Part shown: piece after piece, positions 1-6,489 of the stretch
Layout of the letters: the number at the start of each line of letters is the position of its first letter
How positions within the stretch are numbered: position 1 is the first letter of the stretch
From: CAZQSS01 sp964596405
Lineage (GTDB): Bacteria > Patescibacteriota > Patescibacteriia > Magasanikbacterales > UBA10003
NCBI GenBank assembly: GCA_964596405.1
Contig: CAZQSS010000027.1
Location: 1 to 11,774, forward strand
Length of the DNA: 11,774 bases
Reading direction: 5' to 3'
Notes under the pieces: model-generated
Database searches by the model: none
What the model was told of the DNA's origin: nothing
What the model saw: only the letters and a program-made list of their open reading frames with translations
Program-made: the position numbers and the translations under genes

Positions 1-87
1 CGGAAGCGGGAGGATTCGAACCTCCGATACCCTTTCGGATATACCGCATTTCGAGTGCGGCGCATTCGACCACTCTGCCACGCTTCC
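1..87 (-). tRNA. tRNA-Ser (anticodon CGA)
   Basis: On the minus strand the acceptor stem is GGAAGCG paired with CGCTTCC and the discriminator is G, the normal base for Ser. The anticodon stem CCGCA/TGCGG closes the loop CTCGAAA, so the anticodon is CGA and reads UCG. There is a long class II variable arm and a T arm GGAGG-TTCGAAT-CCTCC. Position 1 is the discriminator, so whether CCA is encoded lies outside the window. Confidence 0.96.
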
Positions 88-98
88 AGACTGACTTT

Positions 99-127
99 AA
101 TTTAACAGATTGGCGGGCATTTGACAA
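99..127 (-). promoter_or_regulatory. promoter of tRNA-Ser
   Basis: The minus strand shows TTGTCA (127-122), 17 bases, then TAAATT (104-99). The predicted start, about base 92, gives only about five bases before the mature tRNA end at 87. The -35 occupies the same bases as the -35 of the plus-strand tRNA-Met promoter. Confidence 0.55.
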
Positions 128-149
128 CTGCCTAAAAATAGTTTATATT
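121..149 (+). promoter_or_regulatory. promoter of tRNA-fMet / tRNA-Gly
   Basis: Consensus -35 TTGACA (121-126), 17-base spacer, -10 TATATT (144-149). The expected start, about base 156, coincides with the mature 5' end of the initiator tRNA (155). A second possible -10, TATTAT (146-151), has a less favourable 19-base spacer. Confidence 0.8.
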
Positions 150-154
150 ATAGC

Positions 155-230
155 CGCGGGATAGAGCAATTGGCAGCTCGCCAGGCCCATAACCTGGAGG
201 TTCCCGGTTCGAGTCCGGGTCCCGCAACCA
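155..230 (+). tRNA. initiator tRNA-Met (anticodon CAU)
   Basis: The anticodon loop is CCCATAA. Initiator hallmarks are visible: a C1-A72 mismatch at the end of the acceptor stem (CGCGGGA against TCCCGCA) and an A11-U24 pair in the D stem. The T arm is CCCGG-TTCGAGT-CCGGG and ACCA is encoded at the 3' end. The anticodon stem is CCAGG/CCTGG, so the usual run of three G-C pairs before the loop is A29-U41, G30-C40, G31-C39: one of the three is replaced by A-U. The tRNA-Gly downstream is probably cotranscribed. Confidence 0.97.
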
Positions 231-243
231 AATTTATAATCCC

Positions 244-301
244 CCTAAGACGGATTAACGGGCCTGCCCGCCGAAGCCCGTCTTAGGCGGGCGAAGGCGG
301 G
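244..301. repeat. GC-rich palindromic interspersed repeat between tRNA genes
   Basis: CCTAAGACGG (244-253) is perfectly complementary to CCGTCTTAGG (278-287). Nested within and beside it, GCCCGCC (266-272) pairs with GGCGGGC (286-292), and CGGGC (259-263) pairs with GCCCG (266-270). The trailing GAAGGCGGG (293-301) overlaps the first bases of tRNA-Gly (GCGGG, 297-301). Composition contrasts sharply with the AT-rich spacer around it. It resembles REP-like GC-rich hairpin elements scattered in many Patescibacteria genomes; that comparison is from memory. Confidence 0.75.
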
Positions 302-371
302 TATCGTATAGCGGCTATTATGTGTCCTTGCCAAGGATAAGATAGGGGTTCGACTCCCCTTACCCGCTCCA
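297..371 (+). tRNA. tRNA-Gly (anticodon GCC)
   Basis: Acceptor stem GCGGGTA pairs with TACCCGC, discriminator T, and CCA is encoded (369-371). The anticodon loop TTGCCAA sits on the stem TGTCC/GGATA, which contains a G-U pair; the anticodon GCC reads GGC and GGU. The D arm is of the irregular type also seen in Escherichia coli glyT. It lies 66 bases after tRNA-fMet with no promoter of its own visible, only the hairpin repeat, so it is probably part of the same transcript. Confidence 0.95.
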
Positions 372-379
372 AGAAAAAA

Positions 380-413
380 GCTCCACTAATCGTGGAGCAT
401 TTTTCTTTTTTCT
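380..413. terminator. bidirectional rho-independent terminator
   Basis: GCTCCAC (380-386), loop TAATC, GTGGAGC (392-398), then ATTTTTCTTTTTT. On the minus strand the stem is followed by CTTTTTTCTT, so the same hairpin can end the lipocalin-fold gene whose stop codon is at 414-416. Confidence 0.88.
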
Positions 414-1469
414 CTATCTCTTTTTAAGACGGGCGAGTAAATCTTTAGCCACTTTTTGAAACTCGTCTTTGGCGTATTTTAAATTACTGTAATTTGACGG
501 GTAACCGGCCAGCTCAATAAAACCCAAGCCCTTAACTTTTTTGTCGCCGATGGCGCCGCTGATTTCTGACGGTCCTTCCCAATAACTAATGGAGCCATAA
601 ACCATTTCCTGATTTTTAAGCAAAGCGGTCACATCCAATTTAATATCTTTCTCGGAAATTTCTATCTGCCAATTCAGAGGGTATTTGGCATTAGTTTTTT
701 TACTGTGAAAAATTTCTTTGCCAGCCGTTAATTTTAAATTTTTAAAACTTTCTTGCCGACCGTCGGCGTAAACAATATCGGCCAGATAGGCCCGGTCTTT
801 GCCTCGGATATATTCACAACACATTATTTCAATGTTATTTTCCAACTGAACGGAAAACCAACTCCACTGATCCATGGGGTAACCCTCATCGGCCCACTGA
901 TGATCCATCCAAGCCCGGCCGGTCACCTCAATAAATTTTTTATCAATTTTAATTTGACCGACCACCTGTAAACTAGTGAGCGAGTAATAAAAACTTTGTT
1001 TGCCGCAAACTTCAATCATGCCCCGGCCGCTCTCCAAGAGCGGTTTTTTGGTTGCCGTCAGGCGCAGATCAAAATTTTCCGTCTTGACGCGATATTCAAA
1101 CAACGCCGTCTCTTCAATCACCGAGGTCGCGTAGCCATCCAAAAAAGGCGGATTGATATAATTGATAAATAAAAGCGGCCGCGTAAAACTGTCTTTGGAG
1201 GCCAGGACCATGTTTTGGACTTCGGGATAACTTTCCTGTTTTTCTATATCCGATAAAATTGAATGGGCAAAATAAGCGGTCCGTACCGGTAACCGGCTCA
1301 AAAATGGAATACCGCATCGCTTCACATCGGTTTTAAAAAGACAATCCATAAAAGCATAACGATTGCCCGCCCTATCTTGAAGATGACCGTTAAAATACCA
1401 CCACTCAATAATGTTGTCGTGGGCTTGCTCATCTTGAGGAAATTGGATGGGCTTAAATTTGAGAGGCAT
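414..1469 (-). CDS. AttH/CrtC-like lipocalin-fold protein (hydroxyneurosporene synthase family)
   Basis: A 351-residue protein of the AttH / carotenoid 1,2-hydratase (CrtC) superfamily, which has a double lipocalin-like beta-barrel fold. The family signature is clear: EWWYFNGHL (22-30) near the N-terminus, GRAWMDHQW (184-192) followed by WSWFSVQL (202-209), and YWEGP ... GLGFIELAGY (297-323) near the C-terminus. Most relatives are exported, but no signal peptide or membrane segment is visible here, so it should be cytosolic. No carotenoid gene is nearby and the substrate cannot be deduced; a lipid or terpenoid hydratase-like role is only a family-based guess. The start has no good Shine-Dalgarno but lies about 33 bases below a plausible promoter. 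It is transcribed alone, ends at a shared terminator, and is divergent from the MgtC-like gene. Confidence 0.9.
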   Translation of the reverse strand: MPLKFKPIQFPQDEQAHDNIIEWWYFNGHLQDRAGNRYAFMDCLFKTDVKRCGIPFLSRLPVRTAYFAHSILSDIEKQESYPEVQNMVLASKDSFTRPLLFINYINPPFLDGYATSVIEETALFEYRVKTENFDLRLTATKKPLLESGRGMIEVCGKQSFYYSLTSLQVVGQIKIDKKFIEVTGRAWMDHQWADEGYPMDQWSWFSVQLENNIEIMCCEYIRGKDRAYLADIVYADGRQESFKNLKLTAGKEIFHSKKTNAKYPLNWQIEISEKDIKLDVTALLKNQEMVYGSISYWEGPSEISGAIGDKKVKGLGFIELAGYPSNYSNLKYAKDEFQKVAKDLLARLKKR

Positions 1470-1475
1470 AATCAG

Positions 1476-1504
1476 TGTCTTTAAAATTAGCTCTGTGCTA
1501 TAAT
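1476..1504 (+). promoter_or_regulatory. promoter of the MgtC-like gene
   Basis: A perfect TATAAT at 1499-1504 has only a poor -35 match (TGTCTT, 1476-1481) at 17 bases. The -10 is one arm of the perfect inverted repeat CTATAAT (1498-1504) / ATTATAG (1509-1515), whose other arm is the -10 of the opposite gene. Start predicted near 1511. Confidence 0.45.
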
Positions 1505-1508
1505 TTAT

Positions 1509-1537
1509 ATTATAGAGGATAATCCTTTAATCACCAA
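1509..1537 (-). promoter_or_regulatory. promoter of the lipocalin-fold gene
   Basis: Minus strand TTGGTG (1537-1532), 17 bases, TATAAT (1514-1509). The predicted start near 1502 leaves a leader of about 33 bases. It overlaps the plus-strand promoter of the MgtC-like gene. Confidence 0.6.
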
Positions 1538-1543
1538 CTTTAT

Positions 1544-2050
1544 ATGTTTGAAACAATTTCTTCAAATCTTCAACTTCAGATGGTTTTTAAATTAATTTTA
1601 GCTATGCTTTTGGGTGTGATTATCGGCATGGAACGTAAACGTTGGAAAAAACCGGCCGGCGGCCGCACTTTTATGTTGATTTCGCTTGGCTCGTGCTTGT
1701 TCACTCTTGTCTCACTCGAATCGGCTATGCTTCTAACCACCGGCGTGCCGGTTGACCCCACCCGTATCGCCTCCAATATTTTAACCGGCATTGGTTTTAT
1801 CGGCGCGGGCGTGATCATGCACAAAGCCGACAAGGTGGAAGGCGTCACCTCGGCCGCCGCTATTTGGATGACGGCGGCGATTGGCATGGCCGTGGCTTTT
1901 AACTTATATCTATTAGCTGTTGCCGCCACGATTTTAGCCGAGATCGGACTAAACTTTTCTTACGCCACCCGAAAATTTTTGGAACACAATCACGACAACC
2001 AACCCCCTCTGTTTTATAAAAAAGAAGACGAAGAGCCCCCAGCGATTTAA
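1544..2050 (+). CDS. MgtC/SapB family membrane protein
   Basis: A 168-residue integral membrane protein matching the conserved N-terminal domain of the MgtC/SapB family. Family landmarks are the membrane segment ending in GVIIGMERKRW (24-34), the cytoplasmic-side stretch PAGGRTFMLISLG (37-49), the RIASNILTGIGFIGAGVI segment (74-91) and VEGVTSAAAIWMTAAIGMA (98-116). Four to five helices are apparent (about 13-30, 42-60, 76-93, 103-137), followed by a charged tail of about 30 residues. The soluble ACT-like C-terminal domain of pathogen MgtC is absent, as in many environmental members. Family members are linked to low-magnesium survival and, in Salmonella, to inhibition of F-type ATP synthase; the role here is unknown. 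There is no Shine-Dalgarno before the chosen ATG; Met13 (1580) is a poorer alternative. Confidence 0.93.
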   Translation: MFETISSNLQLQMVFKLILAMLLGVIIGMERKRWKKPAGGRTFMLISLGSCLFTLVSLESAMLLTTGVPVDPTRIASNILTGIGFIGAGVIMHKADKVEGVTSAAAIWMTAAIGMAVAFNLYLLAVAATILAEIGLNFSYATRKFLEHNHDNQPPLFYKKEDEEPPAI

Positions 2051-2066
2051 TCTCATCTATACAATA

Positions 2067-2096
2067 AAAATGCCTCGCCATTCGGCGAGGCATTTT
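2067..2096. terminator. bidirectional terminator between convergent genes
   Basis: A perfect 13-bp stem, AAAATGCCTCGCC (2067-2079) and GGCGAGGCATTTT (2084-2096), with loop ATTC. The A/T ends give U-tracts on both strands, serving the MgtC-like gene (stop at 2048-2050) and the minus-strand 80-residue gene (stop at 2112-2114). Confidence 0.9.
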
Positions 2097-2111
2097 AAAT
2101 CTTTCAATCTT

Positions 2112-2354
2112 TTAGTCTTCGCCTTTCATCTCCCAAACAGTGGTTGTCGCGCCTCTGTCTGCCTCTTCATCGTCTTTTTTGGGCGGCGGGTCGTCGGGTG
2201 GCGGGCATTCCGGCGGCGGACCATCGTCTTCATATAAAGGCAAGCGACGACGTTCTTCATCGCGCCTCTCTTCTTCTCGCCTTCTCTCGTCTTCAGCCTC
2301 TTTAATTACTTCCGGCGGAATTTTTTTAACCCAATCGGGAATTTCGCGTTTCAT
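2112..2354 (-). CDS. small charged, proline-rich hypothetical protein
   Basis: An 80-residue protein I do not recognise. It has an IPDWVKKIPPEVIKEAEDE start (5-23), then a run dominated by Arg and Glu (about 23-37) likely to be a charged helix, a Pro/Asp-rich stretch (about 44-60) and an acidic tail ending GED. There is no signal peptide or membrane segment. The antisense frame is also open, encoding a Ser/Gly-rich polypeptide, but the minus-strand reading has a natural-looking start, a stop just before a terminator, and lies 47 bases below the thioredoxin-CcdA gene in the same direction. No convincing ribosome site precedes the ATG. The composition suggests an intrinsically disordered protein. 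Confidence 0.6.
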   Translation of the reverse strand: MKREIPDWVKKIPPEVIKEAEDERRREEERRDEERRRLPLYEDDGPPPECPPPDDPPPKKDDEEADRGATTTVWEMKGED

Positions 2355-2401
2355 AAATTACCGGATTAGTATTATTCGTAAAAATTAGTAATTCGTAGAG
2401 T

Positions 2402-3610
2402 CTACCCGAACATCAGCCAACCCGGCTTGAAAATTAACAAAATACCGACTATCGCCATTAAAATACCGCCGATTAAATACGAAGCGCGGGTATATTTATT
2501 GCTCACGCCGGTCAACCGCAAAGTCACCATGGCGATCACAAAAATAATTATGTCATCCAACATGTAAAAAAAGATATAACCAGCCAGATATAAGTAGTAT
2601 TGCCATGTCGGCAGATGACTTAAGGTCAAAACTTGAGTAAAAATCGCCGGAAAGCCGGCGGAACAAACCAACTCTACCAAATTCACAGTCGCGCCCAACA
2701 AGATGATGCCGCCCAACGCCAGCCAAAAACTGTCGCGCCGCACAAGGTCTTTAAGGCGGTCAAAAATTTTCTTTTTACCTTCGCCTTTGGTCACCTCGCA
2801 AGTTGCCTCTTTGTTGGTAAAAAATTCTTTTATATTGTAGATCCCCGAGCCCAAGGCCACCAAACCGATAATTATTCTGACCCAGACAATAAAACCGATA
2901 AACAATATCAGATTCAGCCAAGCGGCCATAAAAATAAAATAAACAAAACCGGAAGCGATTATAAAAACACTGCCAAAAAGCCACATCCGTTTTCTATTTT
3001 TCATGCCCAGGAGCAGAGTAATCAAAAATACCAACGTCCACATGGCGCAAGGATTAAAACCATCCAAGAGGCCGATGGCCAAAGTTAAAAACGGCAGAGA
3101 AACATTTTTAAGTTGGATCTCGCCAAAGATGGGCAGTTTGAGTTTTTCCGGCACCTTACTCCAATCGGCGGTTTTGGCCGAGGCCGGCTTGGGCGGCGAT
3201 TCTTTTTGCAAAAGGGAAGCGATCGGGTCGGAACAATCTTGGCTCAAACAAGTCTGGATTCTTTTTTCAATCCAGGCGCCGCTCTGCTCATCATTAAGAT
3301 AGCCGACCAAAGTTTCGCCGCCGATGACGGTGAGGGGCACGCCCGCATTATTTTGGCCAAGCTCTTTCAACACCTTGGCCATCAATTTTTGATTCTGACG
3401 ATTATACCAAACCTCGAATTTTTTGATTTCCAGCTGCGGATATTGAGGTTGAATTTTTTCTAAAAACGCTTCTTCGGCGGCGCAATGCGGGCAGCCGTCG
3501 CCCCAAAACAAATAAAGCACAGCCTGATTTTCAGCCCGCTGAGCGCTCGCGTGATGCACCAGCGCCAAAAACAAGAAAACGGATAATAAAATTAAGATTT
3601 TCTTCATCAT
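2402..3610 (-). CDS. thioredoxin-like protein fused to CcdA/DsbD-type membrane domain
   Basis: A 402-residue envelope redox protein. Residues 1-23 form a signal peptide (MMKK, hydrophobic core, ASA-Q). A thioredoxin-fold domain follows (about 29-120) with active site GDGCPHC (Cys40, Cys43) and the cis-proline loop VPLTVIGG (91-98). After a Lys/Pro linker, the membrane domain (about 165-402) has about seven helices and the two cysteines expected of the CcdA/DsbD transmembrane family: NPC (Cys188) and ELVC (Cys316). In this family membrane cysteines pass electrons from cytoplasmic thioredoxin to an exported thioredoxin-like partner, here the same polypeptide. Cys121, Cys126 and Cys271 are extra. 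The start has AGGAG 10 bases upstream and its own promoter. Domain order is the reverse of DsbD, which carries its thioredoxin domain at the C-terminus. Confidence 0.9.
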   Translation of the reverse strand: MMKKILILLSVFLFLALVHHASAQRAENQAVLYLFWGDGCPHCAAEEAFLEKIQPQYPQLEIKKFEVWYNRQNQKLMAKVLKELGQNNAGVPLTVIGGETLVGYLNDEQSGAWIEKRIQTCLSQDCSDPIASLLQKESPPKPASAKTADWSKVPEKLKLPIFGEIQLKNVSLPFLTLAIGLLDGFNPCAMWTLVFLITLLLGMKNRKRMWLFGSVFIIASGFVYFIFMAAWLNLILFIGFIVWVRIIIGLVALGSGIYNIKEFFTNKEATCEVTKGEGKKKIFDRLKDLVRRDSFWLALGGIILLGATVNLVELVCSAGFPAIFTQVLTLSHLPTWQYYLYLAGYIFFYMLDDIIIFVIAMVTLRLTGVSNKYTRASYLIGGILMAIVGILLIFKPGWLMFG

Positions 3611-3625
3611 AAATGTCTTTCTCCT

Positions 3626-3654
3626 ATTCTATAACATCGGCAGCTTTAATTCAA
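3626..3654 (-). promoter_or_regulatory. promoter and ribosome site of the thioredoxin-CcdA gene
   Basis: Minus strand TTGAAT (3654-3649), 17 bases, TAGAAT (3631-3626). The AGGAG Shine-Dalgarno (3625-3621) follows immediately, 10 bases before the ATG, so the predicted transcript would begin inside or next to it. Confidence 0.55.
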
Positions 3655-3739
3655 CCCCAGCCGCCTTTACGGCGCTCCGCTGATAAAATCTTGGATTATG
3701 CTTTTTCTTTGTTGCGTGGCTGGGAACACCCAATTGCAC

Positions 3740-6352
3740 CTAAACAGGCGGCGGGGTCAATGGCGGGAAATTATCGTCTCTTTTTTTCCAAAAAGCGGCC
3801 TTGGATATAAAACCGGCCGCGACCGATTTTAAAAGCGCGCTTTTACCGCGACCCAAAAAGGCCAAAAATAAACTGACGGCCCCGCCGCCCCCGGCCGCCC
3901 AATATTTTTTCTTGCTTCCTAAAATAGCAGACGCCTCGCTAGCCTCTTTGCCCGCCGTCACTTTGATACTCTCGGCGGAAAGCGGCCAAAGAACTAACTC
4001 GTTTTTGCTTTTCCCGATGATTCCCGTCACTTCCGCTTTCTCACCCGCTTTGAGCAAGCCTTTTTTCCACTCAATATTCTTTTTCAACTGCGCTTTGATT
4101 TCGCCCTCATCGTCACCCAAATAAAAATAGCCGCTGCCTGTTTCCAGCACTTCAGCGGAAATTTTTACCAAAGCAAAAAGATTTTCTTCGGTGATATCGC
4201 CGACACCAAAAACCAACGGCTCAATTTTTTGATTTTGAGCCAACGGACGGATATCGAATCGAGTTTTTGTTTTTAACCGCTCATAACCCTGGTAACTCCC
4301 GAACTCGCCGCAGGCCTCAACCAAATCGCCGACAGTCAGCGGCGGAAAATCTTTTTTAAACATATAAACCGGCCAACCGCTCTGTTCGGCCGAATCAAAA
4401 ATATAAAATGTCTGGCTGCTAAAGACACCGGGCAAAACCGAAACATTGCCCCGGACACAAACTCGGCCGCCGGACGACCCCTTCGTCACGCCGCTTTCAG
4501 ACTTTACGGACTCCGCGGACTTTAAAACTTCGGGCGCGTTATCGTCTGTCACTTTCACGGTCATCTTTTTTTCTACTTTATTGCCGTGACTGTCGGTCAC
4601 TTTCAAAATCAAACCGTAAGAACCGGCTTTTTCAAAAACATAAATAAAATTGTCACCCTCGGCCTTGATGCCGCCCTCTAGCTCCCACTGAAAATTCAGG
4701 TCTTCGTCATCCGGATCAAAAGTGTCCGAGGCGTCAAACACCGCTTCCTCGCCCACCATTATGGCATTAGGTAAAACCACAAAAATCTGCGGCGCCAAAT
4801 TGGGGGCGTTGATAATATTTTCCCGCCCAGGCGTCAAGGCTTTTGACCATTGCCACGCCGTGGAAGTAGAACTCAAACGATTATAAGAAAGATCGTCCGC
4901 GGCCTCATCTTCATAAATCGCTTTATCAACCAAATGATTGGCCGCATCGTAAAGTTCCAGAGCTTCGCCGCCCGTATTTTTTAAAGCCAAACGACTGTTT
5001 TGACGCGAAACGACCAAAAAACCTCCGGCTGGAATGGTGGAGGTTGCCGGCAAGGCGTAGGAGCTACCACCACGGTTGGTTAATTTCCAGCCGCCCAAAC
5101 TAACATTGTCGGCCGAAACATTTTTTAATTCAACAAATTCTTTATCCTGATCCGAGCCTTTGGGATTGGGTAAAATCTCATTTAATATAATGGAAGCGGA
5201 CGAAAGAGAAGAATATGATTGAGTGCTTTGATTGAGATTGGCAGAAATCACGCCAAAAAGATTATCCGCGCGCGGCGTGGGTCGCAGAGTCGGGGCAAAA
5301 TCGGTTTTATTATTCCCGGTGTTGGTGCCAATCAGCCGGCCGACGCTTTTGCCGTCGTAAGCCACCGGCGCGTTATCAAATTTATTGCCATCGTCCCAAC
5401 TGCCATAAGCTACTTTGTCTTGCAGACCGCCGTTGTAATCAAAAAGCTGAATAATATCGCCGGCATTATTTAAATTACCTTTGGGCGCTTCTACTAAAAA
5501 ATAATCGCGGGCGCTAATCAGGCCGCTCAACTTGCTTTCTTCCTCCGAACCTTCCTCAATTCGCCAGCCGGTCAAATCCAAGGCACGATTGCCGGCATTA
5601 TACAATTCCACCCACTCTTTTTCATTCTGGCCCGGGTCGGACAAAAATTCATTGATAAAAATTTGGACGTTTTCATTGCCGCTGGGATTGGCTGGCGGCT
5701 GGGGAGGCGGCTCGGGCGGCGGCGAATCTGGCGGTGGCGGAGGCGGGGGAGCAGACTGGGAATTGCGCGGAGACGAAGTTGCCAACAAAAAATCATTAGT
5801 ATTATTGTCTGTATCTTCGCCATTCCCGTTCCCATCGTTGGGACGGCGCACTAAAGCCTGATTAGCTCCGGGATTGGAAGAAAAAGCCGTGCCTTCTACA
5901 AAAGGATTGACATGACCGATGCCCCAAGCCAAAGCATCAACTAAAGTGCTGCTGGCATTCAAAAGAGCGATACTGTTGTCTTCAGCCAGTGTGGCTGTGC
6001 TTGATGCGTCGGCACTAACGCTCATATAATAACCATTTTCTGAGTTAGCCCATAAAAAATAACCATGGGCAGGAATAATTTTGCCGCTTTCAAAAACTCG
6101 CACTGACGACTCGGTACCGGTTTTAGTTTTCTTGCGTAATTTCCAACCAGATAAATCAAGTGTCGTTTCGGTTGGATTATAAAGTTCAATAAAATCTCTA
6201 GTGGTTTGGCCTGATCCGCCAGTAATTTGCACTTGAGAAATAACAACATGACCGGCGGCGGCTGATAAAACAGGCGTGGGGGGAGAAAACAAAAAAACAG
6301 CGCCCATTAAGGCAACAAACCCCAAAACCGTTTTTCCCAGCGAAAAAATCAT
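3740..6352 (-). CDS. exported lamin-tail/PKD/OB-fold surface protein
   Basis: An 870-residue multidomain surface protein. An N-terminal signal sequence (about 1-32) is followed by a lamin-tail domain (about 34-195, with DFIELYNPTETTLDLSGWKL at 53-72), a polyproline linker (201-222), a second LTD (229-360, EWVELYNAGNRALDLTGWRI) and a third (386-510, EFVELKNVSADNVSLGGWKL). Then come a PKD-like beta-sandwich (520-604, DASDTFDPDDEDLNFQWELEG), two OB-like domains (about 629-705 and 720-800) and a Gly/Ala hydrophobic segment (about 818-853) before a Lys/Arg-rich tail, which could anchor it in the membrane. LTD domains are adhesive or protein-binding folds often joined to exported nucleases, but no nuclease motif is visible. 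Cys632 and Cys681 flank the first OB-like domain. A role at the cell surface, perhaps in binding DNA, polymers or a partner cell, is inference. Confidence 0.85.
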   Translation of the reverse strand: MIFSLGKTVLGFVALMGAVFLFSPPTPVLSAAAGHVVISQVQITGGSGQTTRDFIELYNPTETTLDLSGWKLRKKTKTGTESSVRVFESGKIIPAHGYFLWANSENGYYMSVSADASSTATLAEDNSIALLNASSTLVDALAWGIGHVNPFVEGTAFSSNPGANQALVRRPNDGNGNGEDTDNNTNDFLLATSSPRNSQSAPPPPPPPDSPPPEPPPQPPANPSGNENVQIFINEFLSDPGQNEKEWVELYNAGNRALDLTGWRIEEGSEEESKLSGLISARDYFLVEAPKGNLNNAGDIIQLFDYNGGLQDKVAYGSWDDGNKFDNAPVAYDGKSVGRLIGTNTGNNKTDFAPTLRPTPRADNLFGVISANLNQSTQSYSSLSSASIILNEILPNPKGSDQDKEFVELKNVSADNVSLGGWKLTNRGGSSYALPATSTIPAGGFLVVSRQNSRLALKNTGGEALELYDAANHLVDKAIYEDEAADDLSYNRLSSTSTAWQWSKALTPGRENIINAPNLAPQIFVVLPNAIMVGEEAVFDASDTFDPDDEDLNFQWELEGGIKAEGDNFIYVFEKAGSYGLILKVTDSHGNKVEKKMTVKVTDDNAPEVLKSAESVKSESGVTKGSSGGRVCVRGNVSVLPGVFSSQTFYIFDSAEQSGWPVYMFKKDFPPLTVGDLVEACGEFGSYQGYERLKTKTRFDIRPLAQNQKIEPLVFGVGDITEENLFALVKISAEVLETGSGYFYLGDDEGEIKAQLKKNIEWKKGLLKAGEKAEVTGIIGKSKNELVLWPLSAESIKVTAGKEASEASAILGSKKKYWAAGGGGAVSLFLAFLGRGKSALLKSVAAGFISKAAFWKKRDDNFPPLTPPPV

Positions 6353-6369
6353 AAATATAAATCCCCACC

Positions 6370-6398
6370 ATCTTATATCAAACTAACCGCCCTGTCAA
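6370..6398 (-). promoter_or_regulatory. promoter of the surface-protein gene
   Basis: Minus strand consensus TTGACA (6398-6393), 17 bases, TAAGAT (6375-6370). The predicted start near 6363 gives a leader of about ten bases; a GGTGGGGA sequence (6369-6362) before the ATG is the only possible ribosome site. Confidence 0.55.
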
Positions 6399-6482
6399 AA
6401 CATCGATCCGCTTCTCGCTTTCTATTAATTTCTCGCGACCTTTCCCGTAGTTCACCAACGGCTCACCAACGATTTGCCGCTT
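6378..6482 (-). other. open reading frame fragment, possible decayed gene end
   Basis: On the minus strand one frame is open for 35 codons, from just inside the left palindrome to a UGA at 6380-6378. It encodes a hydrophilic, protein-like stretch containing NYGKGREKLIESEKRIDVL and no ATG. It contains the -35 of the surface-protein promoter, so it is not an intact gene. It could be the remains of a gene interrupted by the palindrome-flanked cassette or a chance open frame. Confidence 0.25.
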
Positions 6483-6489
6483 TTTTCAA

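Noticed and set aside
2140..2388. Plus-strand Ser/Gly-rich reading frame of 82 codons
   Set aside because: It is antisense to the 80-residue charged protein; its low-complexity Ser/Gly content is the mirror of Glu/Arg/Pro codons, and it has no ribosome site or terminator.
2633..3088. Plus-strand reading frame of 151 codons
   Set aside because: It lies entirely within the thioredoxin-CcdA gene, whose domains and signal peptide are clear, and shows no protein-like features of its own.
3655..3690. Terminator after the surface-protein gene (GCCGCC...GGCG region)
   Set aside because: On the minus strand only about four base pairs form (CGCC/GGCG) and no T-run follows.
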